The notes under the pieces: model-generated
The model's database searches: none
Seen by the model: only the letters and a program-made list of their open reading frames with translations
Told to the model about the DNA's origin: nothing
Shown here: positions 8,268 to 17,081 of the stretch, piece by piece
How positions within the stretch are numbered: position 1 is the first letter of the stretch
Layout of the letters: the number at the start of each line of letters is the position of its first letter
Assembly (NCBI GenBank): GCA_947449015.1
Contig: CANFQA010000007.1
Location: forward strand, 21,918-85,917
DNA from: Microthrixaceae bacterium
GTDB lineage: Bacteria > Actinomycetota > Acidimicrobiia > Acidimicrobiales > Acidimicrobilacustridaceae
Length of the DNA stretch: 64,000 bases
Reading direction: 5' to 3'
Translations under genes and position numbers: made by a program

Positions 8268-10958
8268 TCAGCCCTTGGCTGCGGCCCATGAGTCGCCCGA
8301 GGAGAGGTTGACCTCGAGCGGGACTCGCAGATCGAATGCGCCGGACATCGCTTCGAGCACAAGCGCAGTGACTGGTTCGAGATCTGCTGGCGGCACCTCG
8401 CAGATGACTTCATCGTGCACCTGCAAGATGAGCCGGGTGTCGCCGCCAGACTGCTCAAGCAGTTGATCGAGGCGCACGAGCGCCACCTTGAAGATGTCGG
8501 CGGCAAGACCTTGAATACCTGCGTTCATGGCCTGTCGCTCGCCAGCCTGACGGATGCGGAAGTTGGACGAGGCCAGTTCAGGGATCTGACGGCGACGACC
8601 GAACAGCGTCTCGGTGTAGCCGCGTTCGCGCGCCTCGGCGACGGTGCGGTCCATATACGCGTGCACAGCAGGGAACGCCTCGAAATACGCATCGAGGATC
8701 TGCTGTGCCTCGCCGACCCCGACGCCCAAACGCTGCGCCAGCCCGTAGGCCTCCATGCCGTAGGCGAGCCCGTAGCTGACCATTTTGGCCTTTGAGCGTT
8801 GTTCAAGCGTGACCGAGGTTGGGTCGACATCGAACACGCGCGCCGCAGTCGCGTTGTGGATGTCCTGTCCCGATTCGAATGCCCCGATAAGCCCAGGGTC
8901 CTCAGCCAGATGCGCGATGCAACGCAACTCGATCTGGTTGTAATCGGCAATCAGAAGCGTGTAGCCCTCGGCCGGCACGAATGCCCGTCGGAAGGTACGT
9001 CCGAGCTCTGAACGCACCGGAATGTTGTGCAGGTTGGGAGCGTCGGAACTGAGGCGACCGGTACGGGCAACCGTCTGATTAAACGTGGCGTGGATGCGAC
9101 CATCGGGAGCCACTTCAGCAAGCAGTCCCTCGCCGTAGGTGGATCGCAACTTCTCCACCTCTCGATACGACAGGAGGTGTTCGACAATAGGGTGCTGACC
9201 ACGGAGTTTTTCGAGCGAAGCAGCATCGGTGGAGTAGCCGGTCTTGGTCTTCTTCTGCGGCGTGAGGCCGAGTCGATCGAAGAGGATCTCACGCAGCTTC
9301 ACCGTGGAGTTCACATTGAACTCCTCACCGGCATCCGCGCAGATCAGTGTGCGCAGTTCATCGCAGCGCGCCGTGAGTTCGGTGTTGAGTCGGCGTAGTT
9401 CGATGACGTCAACACCAACCCCGAGGATTTCCATTCGCGCCAGTACACGAATGAGCGGAACCTCGATCTCCCGGTTCAACTGACTCAACCCACGTGACTC
9501 GAGCGCCTCGGCCAGCGGAGCGATCAGCGCAGCAATGCCAAGCGCACGCCGAGCAGCAGTCTGCGCGTCGGCCCCTGCATCGCCGCCGCCGTCGAGATCG
9601 AGTTGACCGCTCGGTGCAGTGTCATCGACGGGAAGCACCGCATTGGCGAATCGGGCGACGAGATCAGTGAGTTCGTAACGAGACTCGGCGGGATCAATGA
9701 GATAGGCCGCGATCATCGTGTCAAGTGACAGCGACCGGAGATCGACGTCGAAAGCATGAAGACTGCGGATCAACGCTTTGGCGTCATGGGCCACGATGGG
9801 GCGACCAGCTGAACCGACAAGCGCGGCCAGTTGTTCGAGCACGGTGGGATCGGCGAGCACCGAAGCAGGTATCCATGCCACGTCCGCGCTGGCGGCATCA
9901 GTCACAAGCGCCAGTCCCTCAAAGCTGGAGCGGCCTTCGACTCCGCTCCAGGCACCAGACACGGCAAGCGGCTCCGTGCTGTCGGCCAGCAGACGCAGGA
10001 CACCAGCGGCGTCGACGGGGCGGGTGAGATCCGAGCGCTCTGCTTCAAGCACCGACTCATTCGTGCTGACTGATGGCGTATCGGTCTCGCCGAGGACCTC
10101 GAGCATGCGCTCATAGAGCGCTCGAAATTCGAAGAAATCAAAGACCTGTCGAACTTCGGCAAGGTCGTAATCGCCAATACGAAGATCATCGGGGTTCACA
10201 TCAACCGGAGCGTCAAGACGAAGTTGCATCAACTCCACGTTGATGCGCGCCTTGTCCTCGTTCTCGGCAAGGTTCTGCCTGAGCTTCGGTGTGAGTTCGT
10301 CGAGATTCGCGTAGATGCCGTCGATACCGCCGTAGGTGGTGATGAGCTTGGCTGCGGTCTTCTCCCCCACGCCCGGGACGCCCGGAAGGTTGTCGGAGGG
10401 ATCACCGCGAAGAGCGGCGTACTCGACATAGTTGGACGGGGTGACACCAGTGCGTTCGAGGATGCCGGCCTCGTCGTAGAGCGCGTAATCCGAGACGCCA
10501 CGCTTGTTGTAGAGAACCCGGATATGGGGATCATGCACCAGCTGGTAGCTATCTCGATCCCCTGTGACGATGATGACATCGTCTCCTCGAGCCTCGGCCT
10601 GCGTGGCCAGGGTGGCGATGATGTCATCGGCTTCGAAACCGACAAGGTCAAGCACGGGCACATGGAGTACTTCGACAACCTGACGCACCAGACCCATCTG
10701 CTGACGCAGGATGTCCGGCGATGCCTCCCGGTTCGCCTTGTAACTGTCGAGGGCGATGTGGCGGAACGTCGGTTCTGGACGATCGAAGACGACGGCGAGA
10801 TGGTCGGGACGTTGGTCGCGCAGGAGGTTGATCAACATCGAGGTGAAGCCATAGACCGCGTTGGTGACCTGGCCTGAGGCCGTCGCCATATCGGTGGGCA
10901 GCGCGAAGAACGCCCGATAGGTGAGCGAGTTGCCATCGATGAGCATGAGCGTCGACAT
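8268..10958 (-). CDS. polA: DNA polymerase I
   Basis: 896 aa, three-domain layout. The N-terminal 5'-3' exonuclease is intact (MLIDGNSLTYRAFFALP, VTGDRDSYQLV, LRGDPSDNLPGVPGVGEKTA). The middle domain has the 3'-5' exonuclease fold, but the DxE metal motif is missing (LAVSGAW), so proofreading is probably absent, as in other actinobacterial PolA. The polymerase domain has motif A DYNQIELR, motif B KMVSYGLAYG and motif C QVHDE. It functions in Okazaki-fragment maturation and repair synthesis. Its ATG overlaps the pdtaR stop by 1 nt (TGATG), so translation is likely coupled. Confidence 0.97.
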   Translation of the reverse strand: MSTLMLIDGNSLTYRAFFALPTDMATASGQVTNAVYGFTSMLINLLRDQRPDHLAVVFDRPEPTFRHIALDSYKANREASPDILRQQMGLVRQVVEVLHVPVLDLVGFEADDIIATLATQAEARGDDVIIVTGDRDSYQLVHDPHIRVLYNKRGVSDYALYDEAGILERTGVTPSNYVEYAALRGDPSDNLPGVPGVGEKTAAKLITTYGGIDGIYANLDELTPKLRQNLAENEDKARINVELMQLRLDAPVDVNPDDLRIGDYDLAEVRQVFDFFEFRALYERMLEVLGETDTPSVSTNESVLEAERSDLTRPVDAAGVLRLLADSTEPLAVSGAWSGVEGRSSFEGLALVTDAASADVAWIPASVLADPTVLEQLAALVGSAGRPIVAHDAKALIRSLHAFDVDLRSLSLDTMIAAYLIDPAESRYELTDLVARFANAVLPVDDTAPSGQLDLDGGGDAGADAQTAARRALGIAALIAPLAEALESRGLSQLNREIEVPLIRVLARMEILGVGVDVIELRRLNTELTARCDELRTLICADAGEEFNVNSTVKLREILFDRLGLTPQKKTKTGYSTDAASLEKLRGQHPIVEHLLSYREVEKLRSTYGEGLLAEVAPDGRIHATFNQTVARTGRLSSDAPNLHNIPVRSELGRTFRRAFVPAEGYTLLIADYNQIELRCIAHLAEDPGLIGAFESGQDIHNATAARVFDVDPTSVTLEQRSKAKMVSYGLAYGMEAYGLAQRLGVGVGEAQQILDAYFEAFPAVHAYMDRTVAEARERGYTETLFGRRRQIPELASSNFRIRQAGERQAMNAGIQGLAADIFKVALVRLDQLLEQSGGDTRLILQVHDEVICEVPPADLEPVTALVLEAMSGAFDLRVPLEVNLSSGDSWAAAKG

Positions 10959-11548
10959 CAGGATCCTTCGGGTCGGAGGTTGCCGGCGAGCACCTGCTCG
11001 GCCACGGCCTGCATAGTGGTGCGCTCGCTCATGGCGGTGCGCTGAATGAACGAGAAAGCATCCGATTCGCTGAGACCCTGCGAATCAATGAGAAAACCCT
11101 TGGCGCGATCGATCAACTTTCGCGCCACAAGTTGATCCTCAAGCGACTCGGATCGTTCGCTGAGTTCCTTGATCTCACGGAAGCGGCCGATTGCGACCTC
11201 AATGGCCGGCACGAGTTCGCTGCGCTGGAACGGCTTGACGAGATAGGCAAGCGCGCCTGCGTCACGTGCCTCTTCGATGAGATCTCGTTGAGAGAAGGCC
11301 GTAAGGATCAGCACTGCACAGACCCGATCACTGGTGAGTTCACGGGCCACCGACAGTCCATCAAGCCCGGGCATCTTGATATCAAGGACGGCGATATCAG
11401 GTGACAGTGAACGGACGAGCTCAACGGCTTCATCACCGCGACCGGTCTCGCCCACGACCTCATACCCCTCTTCCTCAAGGGTCTCTTTGAGATCGAGTCG
11501 GATAATCGCCTCATCTTCGGCGAGAACGATACGGACCGGCACCGACAT
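10958..11548 (-). CDS. pdtaR: ANTAR-domain response regulator (PdtaR-like)
   Basis: 196 aa. An N-terminal receiver has the acidic pocket AEDEAIIRLDL, the phospho-acceptor Asp56 in DIAVLDIKMPG and the Lys in YLVKPF. The C-terminal ANTAR RNA-binding helices include RKLIDRAKGFLID and IQRTAMSERTTM. ANTAR regulators act by antitermination or RNA binding downstream of a histidine kinase such as PdtaS, not encoded here. The start at 11548 places the receiver strand directly after MSVPVR, with GGGGCGAG upstream; a 35-residue longer in-frame extension has no receiver-like sequence. Confidence 0.92.
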   Translation of the reverse strand: MSVPVRIVLAEDEAIIRLDLKETLEEEGYEVVGETGRGDEAVELVRSLSPDIAVLDIKMPGLDGLSVARELTSDRVCAVLILTAFSQRDLIEEARDAGALAYLVKPFQRSELVPAIEVAIGRFREIKELSERSESLEDQLVARKLIDRAKGFLIDSQGLSESDAFSFIQRTAMSERTTMQAVAEQVLAGNLRPEGS

Positions 11549-11649
11549 CGCTTCACTCGCCCCTTCATGTGATTGGCGGTCACGGGACACAGCTGTGGCC
11601 CGCTGACTCCGATGAACAAACCTCGATCGTACTTGGAGAGACGGGGCGG

Positions 11650-11943
11650 TCACTCGGAGAGTTCGTTGAGACGATCGAGCAGATCGTCCTGCTGCTGTTC
11701 GAGCCTGGCAATGTCGCCGACGACCTCACTGCGATGCCGTCCCATGGCCTCGGCGTGACGAGACGCCTCACGATGTTCACGCTCGGCCAACGGCGTCTCC
11801 GAAACCAGCGATCGCAGTCGGGCGTCGTCCGCCTCGTCTGCGAGGCTCGTGAACTGCTCGTCGACCAGCACCAATTCACGGCGCAACTCCCGCAACTGCG
11901 AAGAAAGCTCGCTCAATCGCCGTTCGAGGAGGTTCCGGTTCAC
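11650..11943 (-). CDS. Small coiled-coil protein of unknown function
   Basis: 98 aa, nearly all charged amphipathic helix with heptad-like Leu spacing (NLLERRLSELSSQLRELRR, DIARLEQQQDDLLDRLNEL). There is no signal peptide or membrane segment. The GTG at 11943 was chosen because a TACACT box ends 6 nt before it, the spacing seen at other leaderless starts; an ATG 14 codons upstream is the alternative. It lies 101 nt upstream of pdtaR and is divergent from tRNA-Leu. No function can be assigned. Confidence 0.7.
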   Translation of the reverse strand: MNRNLLERRLSELSSQLRELRRELVLVDEQFTSLADEADDARLRSLVSETPLAEREHREASRHAEAMGRHRSEVVGDIARLEQQQDDLLDRLNELSE

Positions 11944-11949
11944 CGCCGA

Positions 11950-11955
11950 AGTGTA
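11950..11955 (-). promoter_or_regulatory. Putative -10 box of the coiled-coil gene (TACACT)
   Basis: TACACT ends 6 nt before GTG 11943; it decides the start, because the upstream ATG would place this box inside the coding sequence. Confidence 0.45.
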
Positions 11956-12055
11956 CGACCCCGTTTCGGTCAGGAGACGAGACATTGCCAGCCGGTTACC
12001 AGCGAGTAGCCCCGGGCAGTTCCGCTCGATTGGTAGCGTGAGGAAAGCACCACCC

Positions 12056-12139
12056 GCGGCGGTGCTGGAACTGGCATACAGGGCGGGCTCAAACCCCGCT
12101 GCCCGTAAGGGCTTGAGGGTTCGAATCCCTCCCGCCGCA
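12056..12139 (+). tRNA. tRNA-Leu (anticodon CAA)
   Basis: 84 nt class II tRNA. The acceptor arm GCGGCGG (12056-12062) pairs with CCGCCGC (12132-12138), discriminator A at 12139. The anticodon stem GCGGG/CCCGC encloses loop CTCAAAC, giving anticodon CAA for UUG codons. The long variable arm GCCCGTAAGGGC is typical of tRNA-Leu, and the T arm is GAGGG-TTCGAAT-CCCTC. CCA is not encoded. Confidence 0.96.
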
Positions 12140-12189
12140 CAACTCACCCGAGACTCCCCGCCGGGCTGACCGTAAAGGACTACTCCTCG

Positions 12190-13365
12190 ATGATCGTGTT
12201 CACCTTCCCCGGCCAGGGTTCCCAGAAGCCGGGAATGGGAGAGCCATGGAGGGACCATCCGAGCTGGGAACTTGTCGACGAGGCCTCGGCAGTTCTCGGG
12301 CGGGATCTCGGGGCACTGCTTTTACACACCGAGGCCACAGAACTCACCCGCACCGATAACGCGCAGCTCTCCACGTTCCTCACAAGCCTGCTGGTGCTCG
12401 ATGCCGTCGAACGTCTCGGCGTCGAACCGGCCGCCGCTGCAGGACACAGTCTCGGCGAATACAGCGCGCTGGTTGCCTCGGGTTCGCTTTCATTCGAGGA
12501 CGGTCTGCGCCTCGTTCACGCTCGTGGCTCCGCGATGCTCCAAGCCACCACCGCACAAACCGGCACCATGGCCGCGGTGCTCGGACTCGACGACGACGAC
12601 GTCGAAGTTGCCTGCGCGCGATGTGAGAGCGACGTCTGGGTGGCCAACTACAACGCACCCGGGCAGGTCGTGATTGCTGGTTCACCCGAAGGGGTCGCGG
12701 ACGCATCCGCGATCGCCAAGGAACTCGGCGCCAAAAAAGTCATGTCCATGGCGGTGAGCGGCGCGTTCCACACACCGTTTATGGCTCCGGCGCGGCCCGA
12801 ACTTCGCGCTGCCATCGATACTGCCGATCTCCGTGAAGCCGAACTACCGGTTTACGCAAACGTGGACGCCCGTCCGCACCTTTCGGGAAGCGAATGGTCA
12901 GGCCTGCTCGGCGCGCAGCTGTGCAGCCCAGTGCGCTGGCGCCAAACCCTGCACAACCTTGGCGACGCCGGTGCCACCGTCGTTGTTGAGCTTGGACCGG
13001 GAGGCGTTCTCACCGGGATGGCCAAACGCACCCTCAACGGGGCGTCCACGCTGAGCGTCGCCACCCCTGCTGATCTCGACAAGCTGCTCAACCTGCTGGC
13101 CACCCCAAGCGACTCCGGGGCCGGCATCGGCGAAGGAGAACATCTCTTCGCCACCGAACGCATGGTGGTGAGCCCAGCCGCTGGGGTTTTCACACCGACG
13201 CCCGAGATTGGCCCGGGATTCACACTCACTCCCGGTTGCGTTCTTGGCACCGTCGGAGAACACGAGGTGCGCTCACCTTTCCATGGCACGCTGATGAACA
13301 TGCTCGCTGTCGAGGGAGAACGCGTGACAACCAGCCAACCCATCGCCTGGTTGCGTTCCGCATGA
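12190..13365 (+). CDS. fabD: ACP S-malonyltransferase with C-terminal barrel-sandwich (biotinyl/lipoyl-like) domain
   Basis: 391 aa, about 80 longer than ordinary FabD. Residues 1-300 are the malonyl-CoA:ACP transacylase: FPGQGSQ at 6-12, nucleophile Ser87 in AGHSLGE, active-site His in SGAFHTPFM, and ELGPGGVLTGM near the end. Residues about 324-391 resemble a biotinyl/lipoyl domain (VRSPFHGTLMNMLAVEGERV, then SQPIAWLR), but the AMKM lysine position is occupied by TVG, so no biotin or lipoate can be attached. First gene of the FAS-II operon, 50 nt after tRNA-Leu. Its stop overlaps the fabH ATG (ATGA). Confidence 0.93.
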   Translation: MIVFTFPGQGSQKPGMGEPWRDHPSWELVDEASAVLGRDLGALLLHTEATELTRTDNAQLSTFLTSLLVLDAVERLGVEPAAAAGHSLGEYSALVASGSLSFEDGLRLVHARGSAMLQATTAQTGTMAAVLGLDDDDVEVACARCESDVWVANYNAPGQVVIAGSPEGVADASAIAKELGAKKVMSMAVSGAFHTPFMAPARPELRAAIDTADLREAELPVYANVDARPHLSGSEWSGLLGAQLCSPVRWRQTLHNLGDAGATVVVELGPGGVLTGMAKRTLNGASTLSVATPADLDKLLNLLATPSDSGAGIGEGEHLFATERMVVSPAAGVFTPTPEIGPGFTLTPGCVLGTVGEHEVRSPFHGTLMNMLAVEGERVTTSQPIAWLRSA

Positions 13366-14327
13366 CCACACAACGTCACCGCGACGGCGGCGCGACCATC
13401 ATTGGCTGGGGAACCGCGTTGCCCGATCGAATCGTCACCAACGCCGACTTCGAGGCTCGACTCGATACCACCGACGAGTGGATCACTGAACGAACCGGTA
13501 TTCGAGAGCGCCGGCACGGAAGTACCACTGCAGCACTCGCCGTTGAGGCTGGTCGTGCCGCACTCGATATGGCTGGGCTCACTGGCGACGACATCGACTT
13601 CGTGCTGCTCGCCACCACCAGTCCCGACTACCAGATTCCCTCCACCGCCTCTCAGGTGCAGGAAGAACTTTCCGTTCGCGGCGGAGCCTGCGACATCAAT
13701 GCGGCATGCTCGGGATTCGTGTACGGACTGGTGCAGGCCCACGGGCTCATCGCCATGGGGTTGCAGCGGGTATTGCTTATCGGTGCAGAGACTCTCTCGC
13801 GTGTCACTGACCAGCAGGACCGCAATACCGCCATCCTTTTCGGCGACGGGGCTGGGGCTGTCGTGCTCGAAGCCTGCGAGAACGATCAACTCCTCTCGTT
13901 CGACCTCGGCTCGGATGGCTCAGCGCGCACCCTGCTCGATGCCCCCATTGGTGGCTACATCGCAATGAACGGCAAGGAGGTGTTCCGTCGCGCGGTGACC
14001 GTCATGGTTGACAGTGCGCGGGTATCGATGGCCGATGCCGGAATCACCAGCGAAGAGCTCGCCCTGGTTGTTCCCCATCAGGCAAACATCCGCATCATTG
14101 AGGCGGCTTGCTCCCGCCTCGACATCACTGCCGATCGGGTCTCAACCGTGTTGCAGGAAACCGGAAACACCTCATCGGCATCGATCCCACTGGCACTCGT
14201 TCGAGCTCTTGAGAACGGCCGCGTCGCCGCCGATGATCTCGTGCTCCTCGTCGGCTTCGGTGCCGGCATGAGTTGGGCCAGTGCCGTGCTTCGTTGGACC
14301 GGTCGAATTCCGGAGGGAAAATCATGA
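13362..14327 (+). CDS. fabH: Beta-ketoacyl-ACP synthase III
   Basis: 321 aa; starts fatty-acid synthesis by condensing an acyl-CoA with malonyl-ACP. The catalytic triad is visible: Cys116 in NAACSGFVYG, His in VVPHQANIRI and Asn in ETGNTSSASIPLAL. The N-terminal half contains DEWITERTGI and ends the fold with VLLVGFGAGMSWAS. The ATG at 13362 overlaps the fabD stop by 4 nt. An in-frame extension reaching back inside fabD is not FabH-like. Whether it prefers branched or straight primers cannot be read from the sequence. Confidence 0.96.
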   Translation: MTTQRHRDGGATIIGWGTALPDRIVTNADFEARLDTTDEWITERTGIRERRHGSTTAALAVEAGRAALDMAGLTGDDIDFVLLATTSPDYQIPSTASQVQEELSVRGGACDINAACSGFVYGLVQAHGLIAMGLQRVLLIGAETLSRVTDQQDRNTAILFGDGAGAVVLEACENDQLLSFDLGSDGSARTLLDAPIGGYIAMNGKEVFRRAVTVMVDSARVSMADAGITSEELALVVPHQANIRIIEAACSRLDITADRVSTVLQETGNTSSASIPLALVRALENGRVAADDLVLLVGFGAGMSWASAVLRWTGRIPEGKS

Positions 14328-15037
14328 GTCGTGTCGTGCTTGTCACCGGTGGAAACCGCGGAATCGGTCTTGCCTGTGCCCGGTCATTCGCAGCCCAAGG
14401 CGACCGTGTTGCCATCACCTACCGCGGTGAACCACCAGCCGATGCCACAGATCTGTTGTGCGTTCGATGTGATGTCACCGACACCCAATCCGTCGATGCC
14501 GCGTTCACCGAGGTTGAGGCTGCGCTCGGAGGAGTTGAGATCCTCGTATCGAACGCCGGGATGACAGCGGACATGCTCATCTTGCGCATGGGCACCGACG
14601 ACTTCGCCTCAGTGCTCGACGCCAACCTCACCGGCGGATTCCGGGTGGCGAAACGCGCCATCAAGTCAATGATGCGAGCACGATTTGGTCGGATCATCTT
14701 CATCGGATCCGTGGTCGGCTCCACCGGTCAGGCTGGACAAGCCAACTACGCAGCCTCCAAAGCCGGACTCATCGGACTGGCCAGATCGCTCGCACGGGAA
14801 TTCGCTTCCAGATCAGTCACCGTCAATGTGGTCGCTCCAGGACCAGTCGAAACCGACATGTTCGCCGCCGTCGCAGACGACACCCGCGCCGCGATCGCGC
14901 AGGCTGTGCCGCTCGGGCGCCTCGCCACCGCTGATGAAATCGCCGCCGCAGTGACCTTCCTCGCTTCGGACGCCGCTGGCTACATCACCGGCGCCGTGTT
15001 GCCCGTCGATGGCGGCCTTGGCATGGGCGCGACCTGA
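14324..15037 (+). CDS. fabG: 3-oxoacyl-ACP reductase
   Basis: 237 aa NADPH-dependent short-chain dehydrogenase that reduces 3-ketoacyl-ACP. It has TGGNRGIG near residue 8-15, NAG in LVSNAGMT, the catalytic Ser in FIGSVVGS and YAASKAG (YxxxK), and the C-terminal ITGAVLPVDGGLGMG. The ATG at 14324 overlaps fabH by 4 nt and is preceded by GGAGGG (CCGGAGGGAAAATC), a strong Shine-Dalgarno sequence. The operon position between fabH and acpP supports FabG over other SDR roles. Confidence 0.95.
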   Translation: MSRVVLVTGGNRGIGLACARSFAAQGDRVAITYRGEPPADATDLLCVRCDVTDTQSVDAAFTEVEAALGGVEILVSNAGMTADMLILRMGTDDFASVLDANLTGGFRVAKRAIKSMMRARFGRIIFIGSVVGSTGQAGQANYAASKAGLIGLARSLAREFASRSVTVNVVAPGPVETDMFAAVADDTRAAIAQAVPLGRLATADEIAAAVTFLASDAAGYITGAVLPVDGGLGMGAT

Positions 15038-15084
15038 GGACCAAGGTCACAGCGCAGCGCCGCGACCTGCATCACTACGACCAC

Positions 15085-15090
15085 TAGCGT
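15085..15090 (+). promoter_or_regulatory. Putative internal promoter -10 box of acpP (TAGCGT)
   Basis: TAGCGT lies in the 118-nt gap between fabG and acpP, about 65 nt before the acpP ATG. Unlike the leaderless cases there is room for a leader ending in AAGGAG, which would let ACP be made in excess of the other operon products. Confidence 0.35.
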
Positions 15091-15155
15091 GGGGGCACAG
15101 GACACATCGTCCGACACGTTCAACCCACCCAACCTGCAACTGCAAGGAGCATCAG

Positions 15156-15392
15156 ATGAGTGACGAAGCATTCGAAAAGTTCAAGGCCTGCGCCGTGAAG
15201 GTCCTTTCGGTGAATGCCGATCAGGTCACCATGGAAGCGCGTTTCGGCGAGGATCTCGACGCCGACAGTCTCGACCTCGTTGAGCTCGTCATGGAACTCG
15301 AGGAAGTCTTCGACGTGAGTGTCGATGAGTCTGAACTCGAGGGCATCGAAACCGTAGGCCAGGCCTTCGAGTTGGTCACCTCCAAGCAGTGA
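15156..15392 (+). CDS. acpP: Acyl carrier protein
   Basis: 78 aa acidic four-helix carrier protein. The phosphopantetheine attachment Ser38 is in DLDADSLDLVELVMELEE, the canonical DSL motif. The ATG at 15156 follows AAGGAGCATCAG, giving a strong Shine-Dalgarno sequence; this is the best ribosome-binding site in the operon and fits the high demand for ACP. Its TGA overlaps the fabF start (TGATG). Confidence 0.97.
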   Translation: MSDEAFEKFKACAVKVLSVNADQVTMEARFGEDLDADSLDLVELVMELEEVFDVSVDESELEGIETVGQAFELVTSKQ

Positions 15393-16567
15393 TGGAGCCG
15401 CGTCGCGTCGCGATCACCGGCATCGGTGTTGTCAGCCCCTGCGGTATGGGCGTTGACGCATTCTGGAACGGGCTTCTTTCCCCCGCTCCCGAGGGATTGC
15501 GACATGTCCACGATTTCGACCCGCTGCCATTTTTCGACAACCCGAAGGATGCTCGTCGTAGCGACCGCTTCAGCCAGTTCGCGATTGCCGCAGCGGCCGA
15601 GGCGCTCGCCATGGCCGGCGACATCGGTGGTGACCCTGCGCGTCACGGGGTCTGGATCGGCACCGGGATCGGTGGTCTCACAACCCTTGAGGAACAGATC
15701 CTCGTCCAAGACCACAAAGGCCCTCGCCGCGTCAGCCCATTCCTTGTGCCGATGCTCATGGCCAATGCTGCGTCAGCTGCGGTGTCAATGCGCTACGGCT
15801 GGCAGGGCCCATGCGAAACCACCTGCACGGCATGCGCTGCGGGAACTCAAGCCATTGGCAACGCCTTCAATCTGATCCGCCATGGGCGATGCGACGCAGT
15901 CATCACCGGCTCCTCAGAGGCGGCCATGACCCCCACAGGAATCGCCGGATTCACCAACATGACTGCCATGTCAGGCGAATGTCTTTCTCGTCCCTTTGAT
16001 CGCGATCGTGATGGGTTCGTGCTCGCCGAGGGCGCCGGCGTCCTTGTGCTCGAGGAATGGAACTCTGCGATCGAGCGCGGGGCGACGATCCTCGCCGAGG
16101 TCATGGGTGCCGCCTCCAACGCGGATGCCCACCACATCACTGCACCCTCCCCCGGCGGCGTGGGTGCCATCGCCTGTATGCGTATGGCGATTGACGACGC
16201 CGGCCTCACCCCAGCCGACATCGCACATGTCAATGCTCACGGAACCTCCACTCCACTCAACGATGCCGCCGAAGCAGCCGCCATTGACAACGTGTTCGGA
16301 CCCGCAGGGCCCCCGGTCACTTCCATCAAGGGGGTCACCGGGCACTCGTTGGGCGCTGCCGGTGCTCTCGAAGCTGTGTCGATCGTGTTGGCCATGCAGA
16401 AGGGTTTCCTTCCACCCACCACTGGCTATGCCAACCCCGATCCCCAGATGGCACCGATCGATATCGTCACCGGCGAAGGCCGCCCGTGGACACCAGGACC
16501 GACACTGTCAAACAGTTTCGGGTTCGGCGGACACAATGGCTGCATCGTGATCGGCCCGGCGAACTAA
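15392..16567 (+). CDS. fabF: Beta-ketoacyl-ACP synthase II
   Basis: 391 aa thiolase-fold elongating condensing enzyme. The nucleophile Cys148 lies in CTACAAGTQAIGNA, the two His in NAHGTSTPLND and VTGHSLGAAGALE, and the C-terminal SNSFGFGGHNGCIVI loop is present. The ATG at 15392 overlaps the acpP stop by one nucleotide; a GTG one codon upstream is the only alternative. It closes the FAS-II operon. The dehydratase fabZ is on the opposite strand 500 nt downstream, and no enoyl reductase is in the window. Confidence 0.96.
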   Translation: MEPRRVAITGIGVVSPCGMGVDAFWNGLLSPAPEGLRHVHDFDPLPFFDNPKDARRSDRFSQFAIAAAAEALAMAGDIGGDPARHGVWIGTGIGGLTTLEEQILVQDHKGPRRVSPFLVPMLMANAASAAVSMRYGWQGPCETTCTACAAGTQAIGNAFNLIRHGRCDAVITGSSEAAMTPTGIAGFTNMTAMSGECLSRPFDRDRDGFVLAEGAGVLVLEEWNSAIERGATILAEVMGAASNADAHHITAPSPGGVGAIACMRMAIDDAGLTPADIAHVNAHGTSTPLNDAAEAAAIDNVFGPAGPPVTSIKGVTGHSLGAAGALEAVSIVLAMQKGFLPPTTGYANPDPQMAPIDIVTGEGRPWTPGPTLSNSFGFGGHNGCIVIGPAN

Positions 16568-16583
16568 GGGTCGTCGCCGACCC
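16568..16583. terminator. Small hairpin between convergent fabF and ogt
   Basis: Perfect 6-bp stem GGGTCG/CGACCC with loop TCGC, lying just after the fabF stop and 7 nt before the ogt stop. There is no U-run; it is a possible weak terminator for either strand. Confidence 0.35.
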
Positions 16584-16589
16584 AACGCG

Positions 16590-17078
16590 CTAGTCCACGC
16601 GCTGTGCGAGCGCCTCATGGTCGAGCAGCCACTGCTTTGCGCTGACTCCACCGCCATAGTGACCAACCACCCCACCGGCTCGCAGCACTCGATGGCAGGG
16701 CACGATCACCGCAATTGGATTGAGACCCATGGTCGTGCCGACAGACCGAAAGGCCTTCGGCCGACCAGCCATCGTCGCCAATTCGCCGTAACTGATTGAA
16801 GTCCCGTAGGGCACGGTTTCGAGAGCGGCAAGAACATCACCTCGAAATCCACTGCGGGCTGAACGATCGAGTGTGACGGTGAAAATTTCTCGATCGCCGG
16901 CGAAGTACTCGCCGAGCTCGGAAATCGCCTGATCACAATGCCTCGCTGCCACCGATGAGTCAGTCCCGCTGTGATTTTTTGCTCGGCTGCTCGTGCCGAA
17001 GTCGACTCTCGCCACACCGATGTCGTTGGTGACCACACAGAGCGGACCAATCGGTGTGTCGAGCACGCCGATGCTCAT
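16590..17078 (-). CDS. ogt: Methylated-DNA--protein-cysteine methyltransferase
   Basis: 162 aa suicide repair protein for O6-alkylguanine. The C-terminal domain contains the acceptor Cys128 in VIVPCHRVL, preceded by the HTH-like YGTSISYGELATMAG and the Asn hinge in GLNPIAVIVPCHR. The N-terminal ribonuclease-H-like domain is short. It lies 3 nt downstream of fabZ on the same strand, so the bcp-fabZ-ogt genes are likely one transcript, mixing redox, lipid and alkylation repair roles. Confidence 0.95.
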   Translation of the reverse strand: MSIGVLDTPIGPLCVVTNDIGVARVDFGTSSRAKNHSGTDSSVAARHCDQAISELGEYFAGDREIFTVTLDRSARSGFRGDVLAALETVPYGTSISYGELATMAGRPKAFRSVGTTMGLNPIAVIVPCHRVLRAGGVVGHYGGGVSAKQWLLDHEALAQRVD

Positions 17079-17081
17079 CGC

